A DNA stretch of 64,000 nt from CAZXNF01 sp050741255 (GCA_050741255.1 JBOIEQ010000002.1:1-64000); one strand, 5' to 3'. Positions 1 to 9,608 are shown, counted from the first letter of the stretch. Numbers and translations: made by a program. The notes: generated from the letters alone by a model not told the origin.

Positions 1-1
1 G

Positions 2-835
2 GGATCGACGGATGCCGGCCCGGCGCTGATCGCCGCATGGTGGCGCGGCGCTGAATGGCCAGGGAGTGAATTGATCCAGGTCTCCGTGCCGGGCGCCTAT
101 CCAGGAGGTGCGCGCAATGCCGGCATTGCACGCGCGACGGCGCCGTGGATCGCCTTCCTCGACGCCGGCGTCATTCCGGAACCGCCATGGCTGGAACAAC
201 TGTTGCTGTGCGCCGGCAATGGCCACGGCGCGCTCGGCCTGTGCACGTTTTCGGCGACGGGCGCGTTCGCGTGCGCGGTGTGCGCACTGGGCTACGGGAG
301 CGGGGCGGCGCATCCGGTACTCCCCGCGTCGCTTTTCGCCCAGGCCGACGTGCGCGCGGCCGGGCGGTTCCGCGCGGATTTGCGCGCGGGCGAAGACCGG
401 CTATGGCTGGCCGCCTTCACGCGCGCGGCGGGACCGTTGCCCACCTGTCCGCAAGCGCGTGCGCGCTATACGGGCTTCCCGGTGACTATGGGCCGCTTCA
501 TCCGCAAGACCTTCGTGTACGCGCGGCATGCCGCCGCCGCAGGACTGCAGCTCGGCACAACCACCGTGCTGGCCGTCATCGCGCTCGCGATCGCCGGTGC
601 AACGGCCTGGTCGCCGCTGCTGGGCGGACTGACCTTCGCCACGTACCTCTTCGCCCGCGGCGTACTGGATCCCGCGCAGCGCAGCGGCGCCGCCGGCTGG
701 TGGAAGCCGCAGCTTGCGGCGCTGTTGTGGGCCATCTTACTGGCACCCGTCGGTGATCTCGTGAGGCTCGTGGGTGCGCTCGCCGGTCTCGTCGCACCGC
801 CGCCGGTCCGGGACCAGGAGCGCGCGACCGAATGA
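2..835 (+). CDS. Family 2 glycosyltransferase, 5' end cut by window edge
   Basis: The reading frame is open to the left edge and begins with residues GSTDAGPAL, the usual GT2 motif after the nucleotide-binding Asp pair, so the TTG at 71 is internal and the real start lies outside the window. 277 residues are visible. GARNAGIARA and FLDAGVIP fit a GT-A fold in which the usual DxD is degenerate (DAG). Two or three hydrophobic segments follow residue ~190 of the visible part, so the enzyme is probably anchored in the inner membrane. The stop overlaps the next start (ATGA at 832-835), placing it at the head of the visible polysaccharide operon. Acceptor and sugar are unknown. Confidence 0.75.
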   Translation, partial: GSTDAGPALIAAWWRGAEWPGSELIQVSVPGAYPGGARNAGIARATAPWIAFLDAGVIPEPPWLEQLLLCAGNGHGALGLCTFSATGAFACAVCALGYGSGAAHPVLPASLFAQADVRAAGRFRADLRAGEDRLWLAAFTRAAGPLPTCPQARARYTGFPVTMGRFIRKTFVYARHAAAAGLQLGTTTVLAVIALAIAGATAWSPLLGGLTFATYLFARGVLDPAQRSGAAGWWKPQLAALLWAILLAPVGDLVRLVGALAGLVAPPPVRDQERATE

Positions 836-1971
836 AGCGCCTTTGCTACGTCTCCACCAGCGAATTGATGATCACCGCCTTCCTCGGCGACCAGATCCGC
901 GCGGCGTGCGCACACTACGCGGTGACGATCGTCACGCACAGCGACGATCTCCCCGCGCTGCAGGCGCGGTTTCCGGCGGCGACGCTGGAGCCACTGACCA
1001 TCGAGCGCAAACCCGCGCCGTGGCGCGACCTGCGCGCCCTGTGGGTGCTGACGCGGCTGTTCCGGCATGAACGCTACGACCTCGTGCACGCCGTGTCGCC
1101 GAAAGGCGGGCTGCTGTCGATGCTCGCCGGCCTGTTCGCGCGCACCCGGGTCCGCATCTTCGTCTTCACCGGCCAGGTCTGGTTCAACCGCCACGGCTTC
1201 GCGCGCTGGTTCTTCAAGACGATCGATCGCGTGATCATCGCCTGCGCGACGCACGTGGTCGTGGACAGCCCGTCGCAGCGCGATTACATGGTGGAACAGG
1301 GCATGGCCGCGCGCGAGGCGCTGATCGTGATCGGCAAGGGGTCCATCTGCGGCATCGACTGCACGCGCTTCAAGCCCGACCCCGACGCACGGGCGGCGGC
1401 ACGCGCGCGCTTCGGCGTGCCGGACGCAGCCTGCCTGCTGCTGTACCTCGGCCGGCTTGGTCCGGAGAAGGGGCTCCTCGACCTGTGCGCGGCATTCCGC
1501 GCCTTGCGTGAACGCGGCATCGATGCCTGGCTCGCCTTCGTCGGACCCGACGAAATGAATCTCGAGGCGCAGGCGCCGGAACTGCTGGGGGCCGCCCATG
1601 ACCGCGTGCGCTTTCATGGCTACACCGCCGCGCCGGAACGGTTCTTCGCGGCGGCGGACGTGCTGTGCCTGCCGAGCTACCGCGAAGGCTTCGGCAACGT
1701 CGTGATCGAGGCCGCCGCCTGCGGCGTGCCCGCCGTTGCGTCGCGCATCTACGGCGTGACGGATGCCGTCGCGGACGGCGAAACCGGGCTGCTGCATCCG
1801 GCACGGGATCCGGCGGCGATCGCCGCACTGCTCGAACGGCTGATCCAGGAGCCCGCGTTGCGCCGGCGTCTGGGCGAAGCGGCGCGCGTGCGCGCCTGCA
1901 GCGATTTCAGCATGGCCGGCATCACGCAAGCCGTGCTGGACCTGTACGCCTCGGCGTTGGCGCGCCGATGA
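832..1971 (+). CDS. Family 4 glycosyltransferase
   Basis: A 379-residue GT-B enzyme of the GT4 family, expected to add a sugar from an NDP donor to a growing lipid-linked glycan on the cytoplasmic face of the inner membrane. The N-terminal half carries the acceptor domain (VHAVSPKGG near residue 85). The C-terminal donor domain has YLGRLGPEKG and the GT4 signature EGFGNVVIE, an E-x7-E pair, near residue 285. Length is normal for the family. The start overlaps the upstream stop by four bases, and its own stop overlaps the next start the same way. The placement before a WbpV-WbpL-WbpM-like trio suggests an O-antigen role; the exact linkage cannot be read. Confidence 0.85.
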   Translation: MKRLCYVSTSELMITAFLGDQIRAACAHYAVTIVTHSDDLPALQARFPAATLEPLTIERKPAPWRDLRALWVLTRLFRHERYDLVHAVSPKGGLLSMLAGLFARTRVRIFVFTGQVWFNRHGFARWFFKTIDRVIIACATHVVVDSPSQRDYMVEQGMAAREALIVIGKGSICGIDCTRFKPDPDARAAARARFGVPDAACLLLYLGRLGPEKGLLDLCAAFRALRERGIDAWLAFVGPDEMNLEAQAPELLGAAHDRVRFHGYTAAPERFFAAADVLCLPSYREGFGNVVIEAAACGVPAVASRIYGVTDAVADGETGLLHPARDPAAIAALLERLIQEPALRRRLGEAARVRACSDFSMAGITQAVLDLYASALARR

Positions 1972-2924
1972 ACATCGTCGCCGTCACCGGCGCGACCGGC
2001 TTCGTGGGCAGCGCCCTGTGCTCGGCGCTGGCGGGCGCCCACCGCGTGCGGCGCCTGCTGCGGGCGCCCGCATCTCCGCGCGACGGCTGCGAGGACATCG
2101 TGGTGGGCGATCTCGCCGACGCCGCGCTCGACGCCGCCTGCCAGGGCGCGGAAGCGGTCATCCACCTTGCCGCGCGCACCCACGTCATGCGCGAACACGC
2201 GGCCGACGCGGAAGCGGCGTACCGGCGCATCAATGTCGAAGGCACGCGCCGCCTGGCGGAAGCCGCGGTGCGGGCCGGCGTGCGCCGCTGCGTGTTCCTG
2301 AGCTCGATCAAGGTCAACGGCGAGGCCACGCACGGGGCGCCGTACACCGAAGCCAGCATTCCCGCGCCGGAAGATGCGTACGGCCGCAGCAAGCTCGAAG
2401 CGGAGCAGACGCTGGCCGCGGTCGCCAACACCGCCATGGACACCGTGGTCCTGCGCCCGCCGCTGCTCTACGGACCGGGCGTCAAGGGCAACCTGCTGAC
2501 GCTCCTGCGCGCACTCGCGCGCGGCCTGCCGCTGCCGCTCGCCGCCATCGACAACCGCCGCAGCATGTTGGGCCTCGATAATCTCGTTTGCGCGCTCATG
2601 CTCGCGATGACGCATCCCGCCGCCGCGGGCCGCACCTTCCTCGTCGCCGACGGTGAGGACCTGTCCTCGCCGCAACTCGCGCGGCTGATCGCCGCCGGAC
2701 TCGGTACCCCGGCACGTCTGCTGCCGGTGCCGGCGCCGCTGCTGATGCTCGCCGGCACGCTGACCGGCAAACGCGCAGCGGTCGCGCGGCTCACCGGTTC
2801 GCTCCAGATAGACGCAGGCGCGATCCGCAGCGCACTCAGCTGGCGGCCGCCCGTGCCGGCCGCCGAAGGGCTGGCCCGCATGGGCCGGTGGTATGATCGG
2901 GAAGTCATTCATTCCAAAGAATAA
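1968..2924 (+). CDS. NAD-dependent epimerase/reductase, WbpV/WbpK-like
   Basis: A 318-residue extended short-chain dehydrogenase. The start is the ATG at 1968, overlapping the previous stop, because it places GATGFVG at residues 8-14 as the dinucleotide site. The active-site Tyr-Lys pair is seen as YGRSK near residue 140, with SSIKVNG supplying the Ser. Directly followed by a WecA/WbpL-type transferase and a WbpM-type dehydratase, it most likely reduces UDP-4-keto-6-deoxy-GlcNAc to UDP-FucNAc or UDP-QuiNAc, as WbpV/WbpK do in Pseudomonas. That assignment is inference from context. A UDP-hexose 4-epimerase is the alternative. Confidence 0.8.
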   Translation: MNIVAVTGATGFVGSALCSALAGAHRVRRLLRAPASPRDGCEDIVVGDLADAALDAACQGAEAVIHLAARTHVMREHAADAEAAYRRINVEGTRRLAEAAVRAGVRRCVFLSSIKVNGEATHGAPYTEASIPAPEDAYGRSKLEAEQTLAAVANTAMDTVVLRPPLLYGPGVKGNLLTLLRALARGLPLPLAAIDNRRSMLGLDNLVCALMLAMTHPAAAGRTFLVADGEDLSSPQLARLIAAGLGTPARLLPVPAPLLMLAGTLTGKRAAVARLTGSLQIDAGAIRSALSWRPPVPAAEGLARMGRWYDREVIHSKE

Positions 2925-2950
2925 ATCCGCCCAGTCGTGGCGCTGAGACC

Positions 2951-3955
2951 GTGAGTGCGCTGCTCCTTACTCCCGTGATCGCCGGCCTCGTGTCGGCCGC
3001 CGTGCTGGGCCTGCTGCTCGCCACGGGCGCCGCGCGCTGGCTGCTCGACCAGCCGAACGCGCGCTCGCTGCATGCGACGCCCACACCGCGCTGTGGAGGC
3101 CTCGCCGTGATCGCCGGCGTCGCCGCGGGCTGGTGGTGGAGCGCTGCGGCGCTCGATGCGCCGGTGTGGTTGAGCCTCGATACAGCCGTGTGGCTCGCGC
3201 TTGCGGCGCTCATGCTGGTGTCGCTGGTTGACGATCTGCGCGGCGCGCCCGTGCTGGTGCGCTTCCCCGTGCATCTGGCCGCGGCGGGACTCGCTGCATG
3301 GTCCCTGCTCGGCGCACAGTACCCGCTCCCGCTCGTGATCATTGCCGCGTTCGCGATCGCCTGGATGACCAATCTCTACAACTTCATGGATGGCGCGGAT
3401 GGTCTGGCAGGCGGCATGGCGCTGATCGGCTTCGGTGCCTACGCGGCCGCGGCGGCGGCGGCCGGTGATCTGGGCTTCGCAGCCGCCAATGCGGCCATTG
3501 CCGCCGCCGCGGGTGGCTTCCTCGTCTACAACTTCCCGCCCGCCCGCGTGTTCCTGGGGGACGTCGGCGCCATCCCGCTCGGTTTTCTCGCGGCGACCAT
3601 CGGCGTGATGGGCGCCGTGCGCGGCGACTGGCCGTGGTGGTTCGGCGTGCTCGTGTTCGCGCCCTTCATCATCGATGCCAGCATCACGCTGGCGCGCCGG
3701 CTGCTGCGGCGCGCCAGCGTGTGGCAGGCACACCGCGAGCACTATTACCAGCGCCTGGTGCGCAGCGGCTGGACGCACCGCCGCACCGCGCTCGCCGAAT
3801 TCGGGTTGATGACGGCAAGCGGCGCGCTCGCCGTGCTGGCTGCCGAGACGCCTGCCCTGCAGGGATGGCTGCTCGCCGGCGCGCTCGGCGCCTACGCGGC
3901 GCTGTTGGTCTGGCTTGAGCAACGCCTGCCGCCTGCCCGGGAAGCGGCCGCATGA
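2951..3955 (+). CDS. WecA/WbpL-like undecaprenyl-phosphate sugar-1-phosphate transferase
   Basis: A 334-residue polytopic membrane enzyme of the MraY/WecA family that starts lipid-linked O-antigen by moving a HexNAc-1-phosphate from UDP onto undecaprenyl phosphate. Family motifs are visible: SLVDDLRG (Asp pair binding Mg), NFMDGADGLAGG, FLGDVG and the cytoplasmic QAHREHYYQ. About ten hydrophobic segments are present. The start is GTG at 2951, 26 bases after the upstream stop. The stop overlaps the dehydratase start by four bases. With its neighbours it resembles WbpL, which initiates with FucNAc or QuiNAc, but WecA-type GlcNAc use cannot be excluded. Confidence 0.88.
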   Translation: MSALLLTPVIAGLVSAAVLGLLLATGAARWLLDQPNARSLHATPTPRCGGLAVIAGVAAGWWWSAAALDAPVWLSLDTAVWLALAALMLVSLVDDLRGAPVLVRFPVHLAAAGLAAWSLLGAQYPLPLVIIAAFAIAWMTNLYNFMDGADGLAGGMALIGFGAYAAAAAAAGDLGFAAANAAIAAAAGGFLVYNFPPARVFLGDVGAIPLGFLAATIGVMGAVRGDWPWWFGVLVFAPFIIDASITLARRLLRRASVWQAHREHYYQRLVRSGWTHRRTALAEFGLMTASGALAVLAAETPALQGWLLAGALGAYAALLVWLEQRLPPAREAAA

Positions 3956-5766
3956 AGCTGCATCCCCGCATCCTCGCCGCGTTCGCGCATGACCTCGTGG
4001 CTTGCGCCATCGCCTGGTTTGCCGCGTTCGCGCTGCGCTTCAACCTTGATATTCCCCCCTACTTCGCCGACGTCGCCCTGCGCTCGCTGCCGTGGGTGGT
4101 GCTGGCCGACGGCACGGTGTTCTGGCTCTTTGGCCTTTACCGCGGCATCTGGCGCTACGCGAGCCTGCCCGACCTCAAGCGCATCCTGCTCGCCGTCGCG
4201 GTGGGCGCGGCGACCGTCGCCGGGCTGATGATGATGCTGCAGTTGGCGGTGCCGCGCTCGGTGCTGATCCTGCACCCGCTGCTGCTGGTACTGGCGATGG
4301 GCGGCAGCCGTTTCGCCTACCGCGCGTGGAAGGAGCAGCGCCTGATCGCCCCGGCGGACGCCGCGCGCGAACCGGTATTCGTGATCGGCGGCGGCGAAGC
4401 CGCGGTCACGCTGCTGAAGGACCTCGAACGCAGCCCGCAGTGGCGCGTGCGGGGCGTGTTCGATGACGATCCGGGCAAGCACGGGCGCCGGATCCAGGGC
4501 ATCACGGTGCTGGGCCCGCTCGCGGCCTTGCCCGCGCGCACGACAGAGCTGGGGGTCAAGCTCGCGATCATTGCCATGCCCGAGGCCACGCACGGCGCGC
4601 GCCGGCGCGTGGTGGACGCCTGTCGCGCGGCAGGTCTGCGCGTGATGACCGTGCCGTCCTTCGACGACCTCGTCAGCGGCCGCGTCACCGTCTCGCAGAT
4701 CCGCCACGTCGAACTCGACGATCTGCTCGGCCGCGATCCGGTGTCGCTCGACGCGGCGGGACTGAAGGACTGGCTCGCCGGTCGCCGCGTGCTGGTGACC
4801 GGCGCCGGCGGCTCGATCGGCTCGGAGCTGTGCCGGCAGCTCGCGCGCTTCAATCCGGCGGGGCTCGTGCTGTTCGAGGCGAACGAATACGCGCTCTACA
4901 CACTGGAGCAGGAGTTCCAGAAACGCTTTCCGGCGGTGCCGCTTGCCTGCGTCATCGGAGATGTGCGCGACGCGGCGCGCGTGGACGCGGTGCTCGCCGC
5001 GGAGAAGCCCGCGGCCGTGTTCCATGCCGCCGCCTACAAGCACGTGCCGCTGATGGAGAACGACAACGCCTGGCAGGCCGTGGCAAACAACGTCGCGGGC
5101 ACGCGCACCGTGGCGCGCGCCGCGATCGCCCACGGCGTGGAGAAGTTCGTGCTGGTCTCCACCGACAAGGCGGTGAATCCGGTCAACGTGATGGGCGCCA
5201 CCAAGCGGCTGGCGGAACTGGTGTGCCAGGCGCTGCAACCGGAGCAGGGCACACAGTTCGTGTCGGTGCGCTTCGGCAACGTGCTCGGTTCCACCGGCAG
5301 CGTGATCCCGAAATTTCGCGAGCAGATCGCGGCGGGCGGGCCCGTGACCGTCACGCACCCCGACATCACGCGCTACTTCATGTCCATCCCGGAAGCCGCG
5401 CAACTCGTGCTGCAGGCGGGTCTGATGGGCCGCGGCGGGCAGATCTTCGTGCTCGACATGGGCGAACCGGTGAAGATCGTCGATCTCGCGCGCGATCTGA
5501 TCCGCCTGTCCGGCTTTGGTGAAAACGAAATCAAAATTACGTTCTCCGGCCTGCGCCCTGGCGAAAAACTATACGAGGAACCGCTCGCCGCCGACGAGAA
5601 TCTGCTGGCAACGCCGCACCCCAAGCTCTACGTCGCCCGCGCGAAAACGGAGGACGCACGCTGGTTCGCCGAGCTGGAAACCTGGCTCGACGGCGTGACG
5701 CCCACCAGCGCCGCCGACGTGCGCACCGGCCTCGCGCACCGGGTGCCGGAATACCGGCCACAGTAG
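3952..5766 (+). CDS. WbpM/PglF/FlaA1-like NDP-sugar 4,6-dehydratase, membrane bound
   Basis: 604 residues, the long membrane form of the UDP-GlcNAc 4,6-dehydratase family. Four hydrophobic helices lie within residues 1-115, then a CoA-binding-like Rossmann domain (FVIGGGEAAV near 140), then the catalytic SDR domain starting GAGGSIGSELC near 283. The region STDKAVNPVNVMGATKR holds the Asp-Lys and Met-Lys residues that replace the usual Tyr-Lys dyad in this family. Its product, UDP-4-keto-6-deoxy-GlcNAc, could feed the reductase at 1968 and perhaps the aminotransferase at 15622. The start is an ATGA overlap with the transferase. Confidence 0.9.
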   Translation: MKLHPRILAAFAHDLVACAIAWFAAFALRFNLDIPPYFADVALRSLPWVVLADGTVFWLFGLYRGIWRYASLPDLKRILLAVAVGAATVAGLMMMLQLAVPRSVLILHPLLLVLAMGGSRFAYRAWKEQRLIAPADAAREPVFVIGGGEAAVTLLKDLERSPQWRVRGVFDDDPGKHGRRIQGITVLGPLAALPARTTELGVKLAIIAMPEATHGARRRVVDACRAAGLRVMTVPSFDDLVSGRVTVSQIRHVELDDLLGRDPVSLDAAGLKDWLAGRRVLVTGAGGSIGSELCRQLARFNPAGLVLFEANEYALYTLEQEFQKRFPAVPLACVIGDVRDAARVDAVLAAEKPAAVFHAAAYKHVPLMENDNAWQAVANNVAGTRTVARAAIAHGVEKFVLVSTDKAVNPVNVMGATKRLAELVCQALQPEQGTQFVSVRFGNVLGSTGSVIPKFREQIAAGGPVTVTHPDITRYFMSIPEAAQLVLQAGLMGRGGQIFVLDMGEPVKIVDLARDLIRLSGFGENEIKITFSGLRPGEKLYEEPLAADENLLATPHPKLYVARAKTEDARWFAELETWLDGVTPTSAADVRTGLAHRVPEYRPQ

Positions 5767-5768
5767 CC

Positions 5769-6986
5769 ATGGCGGGCCGTCTCGAACGCGCACGGGCCGG
5801 CGCCTACGGCGGCGCCCGCTGGGGCGCGATCGCACTGGGCATGTCGATTCCCGTTTCCATCGCGGGCGACAACATTCTCTGCGGTTTGATCCTGCTCGCC
5901 TGGCTCGCCAGCAGCCGGTTGCGCGAAGCCGGCGTGCGACTGCAGACGAACGCGCCCGCCATCGTCGGCCTCGCGCTGTGGGCCGCGCTGGCCGTGGGCC
6001 TCGCGTGGGGAGTCTGCGATCCCGGCGACGGCACGCAGATGCTGGGCAAGTACGCGGACCTGCTGCTGATCCCGGTGTTCGCCCTGCTGTTTGCCGACGC
6101 GCGCGACCGGCGGCGGGGACTCATAGCCTATCTTGCGGCCATGGGCGTGACGCTGGCGCTATCCCTCGCGCTCGCCGCCGGCATCATCCCCTCCCGCGAG
6201 TTTCGCGAGGAAATACCGTACGTGTTCAAGCTGTGGCTGACGCAGAACATCCTGATGGCGATCGGCGCCTACTTGTGCTGGCTGTTCGGTCGCGACGCGG
6301 CCACTGTCCGCGCGCGCGCCGCCTGGTGGGCGGCGGCCGCGCTCGCCGGCCTCAATGTGCTGCTGATGGTGCCCGGCCGTAGCGGCATGCTGATGCTCGG
6401 CCTGCTCGCACTGTACGCCGCCTGGACGTGGCGCGGCTGGCGCGCGCTGGGGCTGGCGATCGCGATCGGCGCCGCGGGTGCGGCCTTTGCCGCGGTTGCG
6501 CTGCCGTCGGTAGCCGGGCGCTTCGCACAGATTGCGACCGAGGCCCGCGACTGGCAACCCGGGCATCCCACCTGGACCTCAACCGGCCAGCGCCTCGAGT
6601 TCTATCGCGTGAGCCTCGGCCTGATCGCCGCTCATCCGCTCGCCGGCTCGGGCACCGGCAGTTTCGCGCTCGCTTACCGCGAGGCAGTGGCCGGCACGAA
6701 CCTCGAACCCACCCGCAACCCGCATAACGAATACCTGCTGCTCGGCGTGCAACTCGGCGTGGGCGGTGTGGTGCTGCTCATCGCGCTGTGGATTGCACTG
6801 TGGACCGCTGCGGCGCGCCTGCCGCCGCTGGAACGCGATCTCGCGCGCGGGCTGGCACTCGCCTTCGCTGCCGGCTGTTTGTTCAACTCGCTGCTGCTCG
6901 ACCACACCGAGGGCCTGCTGTTCGCGTGGCTGGCCGGCCTTGCCACCGGCGCGCTGCCGACACGCGGCGTCAGAGCCTCCGTATGA
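5769..6986 (+). CDS. O-antigen ligase-like membrane protein (Wzy_C family)
   Basis: 405 residues with ten or more hydrophobic segments and one long periplasmic loop around residues 245-310. The loop contains NPHNEYLLLGVQLG, the conserved region of O-antigen ligases (WaaL) and related oligosaccharide transferases, in which the His is thought to be catalytic. It probably joins undecaprenyl-linked glycan to lipid A-core in the periplasm, or transfers oligosaccharide to protein (PglL-type). It follows the dehydratase by two bases and overlaps the next GT2 start. Without alignment WaaL, Wzy and PglL cannot be told apart; WaaL is favoured by the heptosyltransferase nearby. Confidence 0.78.
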   Translation: MAGRLERARAGAYGGARWGAIALGMSIPVSIAGDNILCGLILLAWLASSRLREAGVRLQTNAPAIVGLALWAALAVGLAWGVCDPGDGTQMLGKYADLLLIPVFALLFADARDRRRGLIAYLAAMGVTLALSLALAAGIIPSREFREEIPYVFKLWLTQNILMAIGAYLCWLFGRDAATVRARAAWWAAAALAGLNVLLMVPGRSGMLMLGLLALYAAWTWRGWRALGLAIAIGAAGAAFAAVALPSVAGRFAQIATEARDWQPGHPTWTSTGQRLEFYRVSLGLIAAHPLAGSGTGSFALAYREAVAGTNLEPTRNPHNEYLLLGVQLGVGGVVLLIALWIALWTAAARLPPLERDLARGLALAFAAGCLFNSLLLDHTEGLLFAWLAGLATGALPTRGVRASV

Positions 6987-7732
6987 CGCTCTCCGTGATC
7001 GTGATCGCGAAGAACGAAGCCGCGGTCATCCGCCGCTGTCTCGATTCGGTGGCGTGGGCCGATGAACGCATCGTGCTCGATTCCGGCAGCGCCGACGGCA
7101 CGCCCGACCTTGCACGCGGCTGCGGCGCCCGCGTCGAAACCACGGCCGACTGGCCTGGCTACGGCCCGCAGAAGAATCGCGCGCTGGCCTTCGCCACCGG
7201 CGACTGGGTGCTCTCGCTCGACGCCGATGAATGGGTAACGCCGGAATTGCGCGCCGAGATCGAACGTGCGATGCGCGCGGAATCCTCTCCCGCCTGGCGC
7301 ATGCCGCGCTCGTCGAGCTACTGCGGCCGCTTCATGCGCCACTCGGGCTGGTGGCCCGATCACGTCACGCGGCTCTTCCGCCGCGGTGCCGCGCGCTTCT
7401 CCGACGATCTGGTGCACGAGCGGCTGGTGGTCGATGGTGCAACCGGCATGCTGGCGGCACCGCTCATGCACGAAGCGATCCGCGACCTCGCGGACGCGCG
7501 GCACAAGATGGACAGCTACTCCACCGCCAGCGCCGAGATGCTGTACCAGCGCGGCGTGCGGGCGTCCACCGCCAAGGCCGTGCTGCACGGCGCGTGGACT
7601 TTCCTGCGCACCTACGTGCTGCGGGCGGGCTTTCTCGACGGGCGCGAAGGCTTATGGCTCGCGGTCACCAATGCGGGCGGCACCTACCACCGTTACGCCA
7701 AGCTCGCGCGGAAATGGCGGACGGGCACATGA
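6983..7732 (+). CDS. Family 2 glycosyltransferase, WaaE/KdtX-like
   Basis: 249 residues. The ATG at 6983 is chosen because it overlaps the upstream stop (ATGA) and begins the GT2 fold at once with SVIVIAKNEA. Donor-site motifs are DSGSADGT near residue 34 and SLDADEWV near residue 80, the latter matching the DxD plus the EW pair of the WaaE/LgtF lipopolysaccharide-core beta-glucosyltransferase group. No membrane segment is evident, so it should be a peripheral cytoplasmic enzyme. It is embedded in a run of core/O-antigen genes with four-base overlaps on both sides. Confidence 0.82.
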   Translation: MTLSVIVIAKNEAAVIRRCLDSVAWADERIVLDSGSADGTPDLARGCGARVETTADWPGYGPQKNRALAFATGDWVLSLDADEWVTPELRAEIERAMRAESSPAWRMPRSSSYCGRFMRHSGWWPDHVTRLFRRGAARFSDDLVHERLVVDGATGMLAAPLMHEAIRDLADARHKMDSYSTASAEMLYQRGVRASTAKAVLHGAWTFLRTYVLRAGFLDGREGLWLAVTNAGGTYHRYAKLARKWRTGT

Positions 7733-8535
7733 AAACCGCCGTCGTCGTCACCACCTACAACCGGCCCGCGGCACTGACGCTCGCGCTGGAAGGATTCGGC
7801 GCGCAAAGCACGCACGACTTCAGCCTGATCGTCGCCGACGACGGTTCCACCGACGACACGCGCACGCTGGTAATGGACTACGCGAAGCGCGCGCCGGTGC
7901 CGGTCACGCATGTCTGGCAGGAAGACGAGGGCTTCCGTGCCGCCGCCATCCGCAACCGCGCGATCGCCGCGACGGACGCCGACTACGTCATCTTCACCGA
8001 CGGCGACTGCGTGCCCTCGCACACGTTTGTCGCGCAGCACCAGCGGCTGGCCGAACGCGGCTGGTTCCTCGCCGGCAACCGCGTGCTCCTGTCCGAGACC
8101 TTCACGCGCCGTGCGGAACACGAGCGCCTGCCGCTGCATGCGTGGACGCCCGCGCAATGGGTGTGGGCATGGCTGCGGCGCGACGTGAACCGCCTGCTGC
8201 CGCTCGTCGCACTGCCCGACGGTGCGTTTCGCCGGCGGCAGCCCGCCCGCTGGGAAGGCGTGAAGACCTGCAACCTCTCCGCGTGGCGCGACGACCTCGT
8301 CCGCGTGAACGGCCTCGACGAGTCCTACGCGGGCTGGGGCCTGGAGGATTCCGATCTCGCCGTGCGGCTGCTGCGCGCCGGCGTGCGGCACAAGACCGCG
8401 CGCTTCGCGGCGCCGCTGTTCCACCTGTGGCACCGCGAGAACGACCGCAGCGCGCTGCCCGAGAACCGGCGCCGCCTCGACGAAGTGCTGCGTGCGGACC
8501 GCATCCGCGCGCAACTGGGTCTCGACCGCTATTGA
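7729..8535 (+). CDS. Family 2 glycosyltransferase with C-terminal galactosyltransferase-type domain
   Basis: 268 residues starting at ATG 7729, which overlaps the preceding stop. The N-terminus has VVTTYNRPAAL and DDGSTDDT, and the metal-binding DxD appears as TDGDC near residue 88. GWGLEDSDLAVRL near residue 205 is the WGxEDxD-like motif of the C-terminal galactosyltransferase module (Pfam Glyco_transf_7C type), in which the Glu-Asp pair acts as catalytic base. Such enzymes occur in LPS core and capsule loci. Its stop overlaps the heptosyltransferase start by one base. Sugar specificity is not readable. Confidence 0.85.
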   Translation: MKTAVVVTTYNRPAALTLALEGFGAQSTHDFSLIVADDGSTDDTRTLVMDYAKRAPVPVTHVWQEDEGFRAAAIRNRAIAATDADYVIFTDGDCVPSHTFVAQHQRLAERGWFLAGNRVLLSETFTRRAEHERLPLHAWTPAQWVWAWLRRDVNRLLPLVALPDGAFRRRQPARWEGVKTCNLSAWRDDLVRVNGLDESYAGWGLEDSDLAVRLLRAGVRHKTARFAAPLFHLWHRENDRSALPENRRRLDEVLRADRIRAQLGLDRY

Positions 8536-9608
8536 TGGCCACACCGCGACGCGCGCTGGTGGTCGTGCCGCGCCGGCTGGGCGACGTGCTGCTCGCCACG
8601 CCGGTCATGCGCTCGCTCAAGCGGGCGTACCCGGACTGTCGGGTGGATGCGCTGGTGTTCGCCGGCACGGAAGCGATCCTCGCCGGCAATCCCGATGTGG
8701 ACGCCGTGCTGACGATCGCCGAGCGCCCCACCGCCGGTGACCATGCCGCGCTCGCGCGACGCGTTTTCCGCCGCTACGACCTTGCGCTGTCGCTGGTGCC
8801 CGGCGACCGGTCCACGCTCTACGCCTGGTGCGCCGGCCGGCAGAGCGCCGGGCTGGTCGTGGACGAACCCAAACACGCGTGGAAGAAAGCGCTGCTCGGC
8901 CGCTGGGTGCCTTTCGACGACCGCGGCACGCATACCGTGGCGATGCATCTGCGGCTCATCGAAGCGCTCGGCATTCCGCCCGTGCCCGAGGTCGTCGCGA
9001 GCTGGCGGCCCGCCGATGCCGAGGCCGCACGCGCGGCGCTCGTCGCACAGGGCGTGACCGGCGCCTATGCCGTGCTGCATCCCTTTCCGAAGTTCCGTTA
9101 CAAGCAATGGCCCGTCGCGAACTGGGCCGCCGTTGCGGACTGGTTGCGTGTGCGCGGACTCGCCGTGGTGCTGACAGGCGGGCCCGATCCGGCCGAGCGC
9201 GCCTTTTGCGCCGACATCGCGAAGCAGGCGCCGGTCGCGAACCTCGCCGGCGCGCTGTCGCTACCGGCCACCGCCTGCGTCATCGCCGGTGCCCGTGCCT
9301 ACGTCGGCCCGGATACCGCGACGACGCACCTCGCGGCCGCGCTTGGCGTGCCGACGGTGGCGCTGTTCGGCCCGACCGATCCGCTCAAGTGGGGGCCGTG
9401 GCCGCGCGCGCACCGGACGCTGGATAATCCGTGGCGCCGCGTCGGCAGCCAACGCGCAGACAATGTGGCCCTCATGCAGGGCACGATCGCGTGCACGCCC
9501 TGCCTGCTGGAAGGCTGCGACCGCCACGTCGACAGCACCGCCGACTGCCTGACCCATCTGCCGCCGCGCGCGGTGATCGCCGCCCTGGAACACTTTCTCA
9601 CTCCATGA
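8535..9608 (+). CDS. Heptosyltransferase-like family 9 glycosyltransferase
   Basis: 357 residues, length typical of WaaC/WaaF/WaaQ. The start ATG at 8535 shares one base with the upstream TGA. VVPRRLGDVLLATP near the N-terminus and GPDTATTHLAAALGVPTVALFGPTDP near residues 255-280 (quoted in part) are the acceptor-side and ADP-heptose-side signatures of GT9. It should transfer a heptose to the inner core of lipopolysaccharide in the cytoplasm. Closest in style to WaaQ (heptosyltransferase III), judged from its late position and the WGPWP segment, but WaaF is possible. Confidence 0.87.
   Translation: MATPRRALVVVPRRLGDVLLATPVMRSLKRAYPDCRVDALVFAGTEAILAGNPDVDAVLTIAERPTAGDHAALARRVFRRYDLALSLVPGDRSTLYAWCAGRQSAGLVVDEPKHAWKKALLGRWVPFDDRGTHTVAMHLRLIEALGIPPVPEVVASWRPADAEAARAALVAQGVTGAYAVLHPFPKFRYKQWPVANWAAVADWLRVRGLAVVLTGGPDPAERAFCADIAKQAPVANLAGALSLPATACVIAGARAYVGPDTATTHLAAALGVPTVALFGPTDPLKWGPWPRAHRTLDNPWRRVGSQRADNVALMQGTIACTPCLLEGCDRHVDSTADCLTHLPPRAVIAALEHFLTP

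Noticed and set aside
71..73. TTG as the start of the first glycosyltransferase
   Set aside because: The frame is open to the window edge and encodes the GSTDAGPAL motif upstream of this codon.
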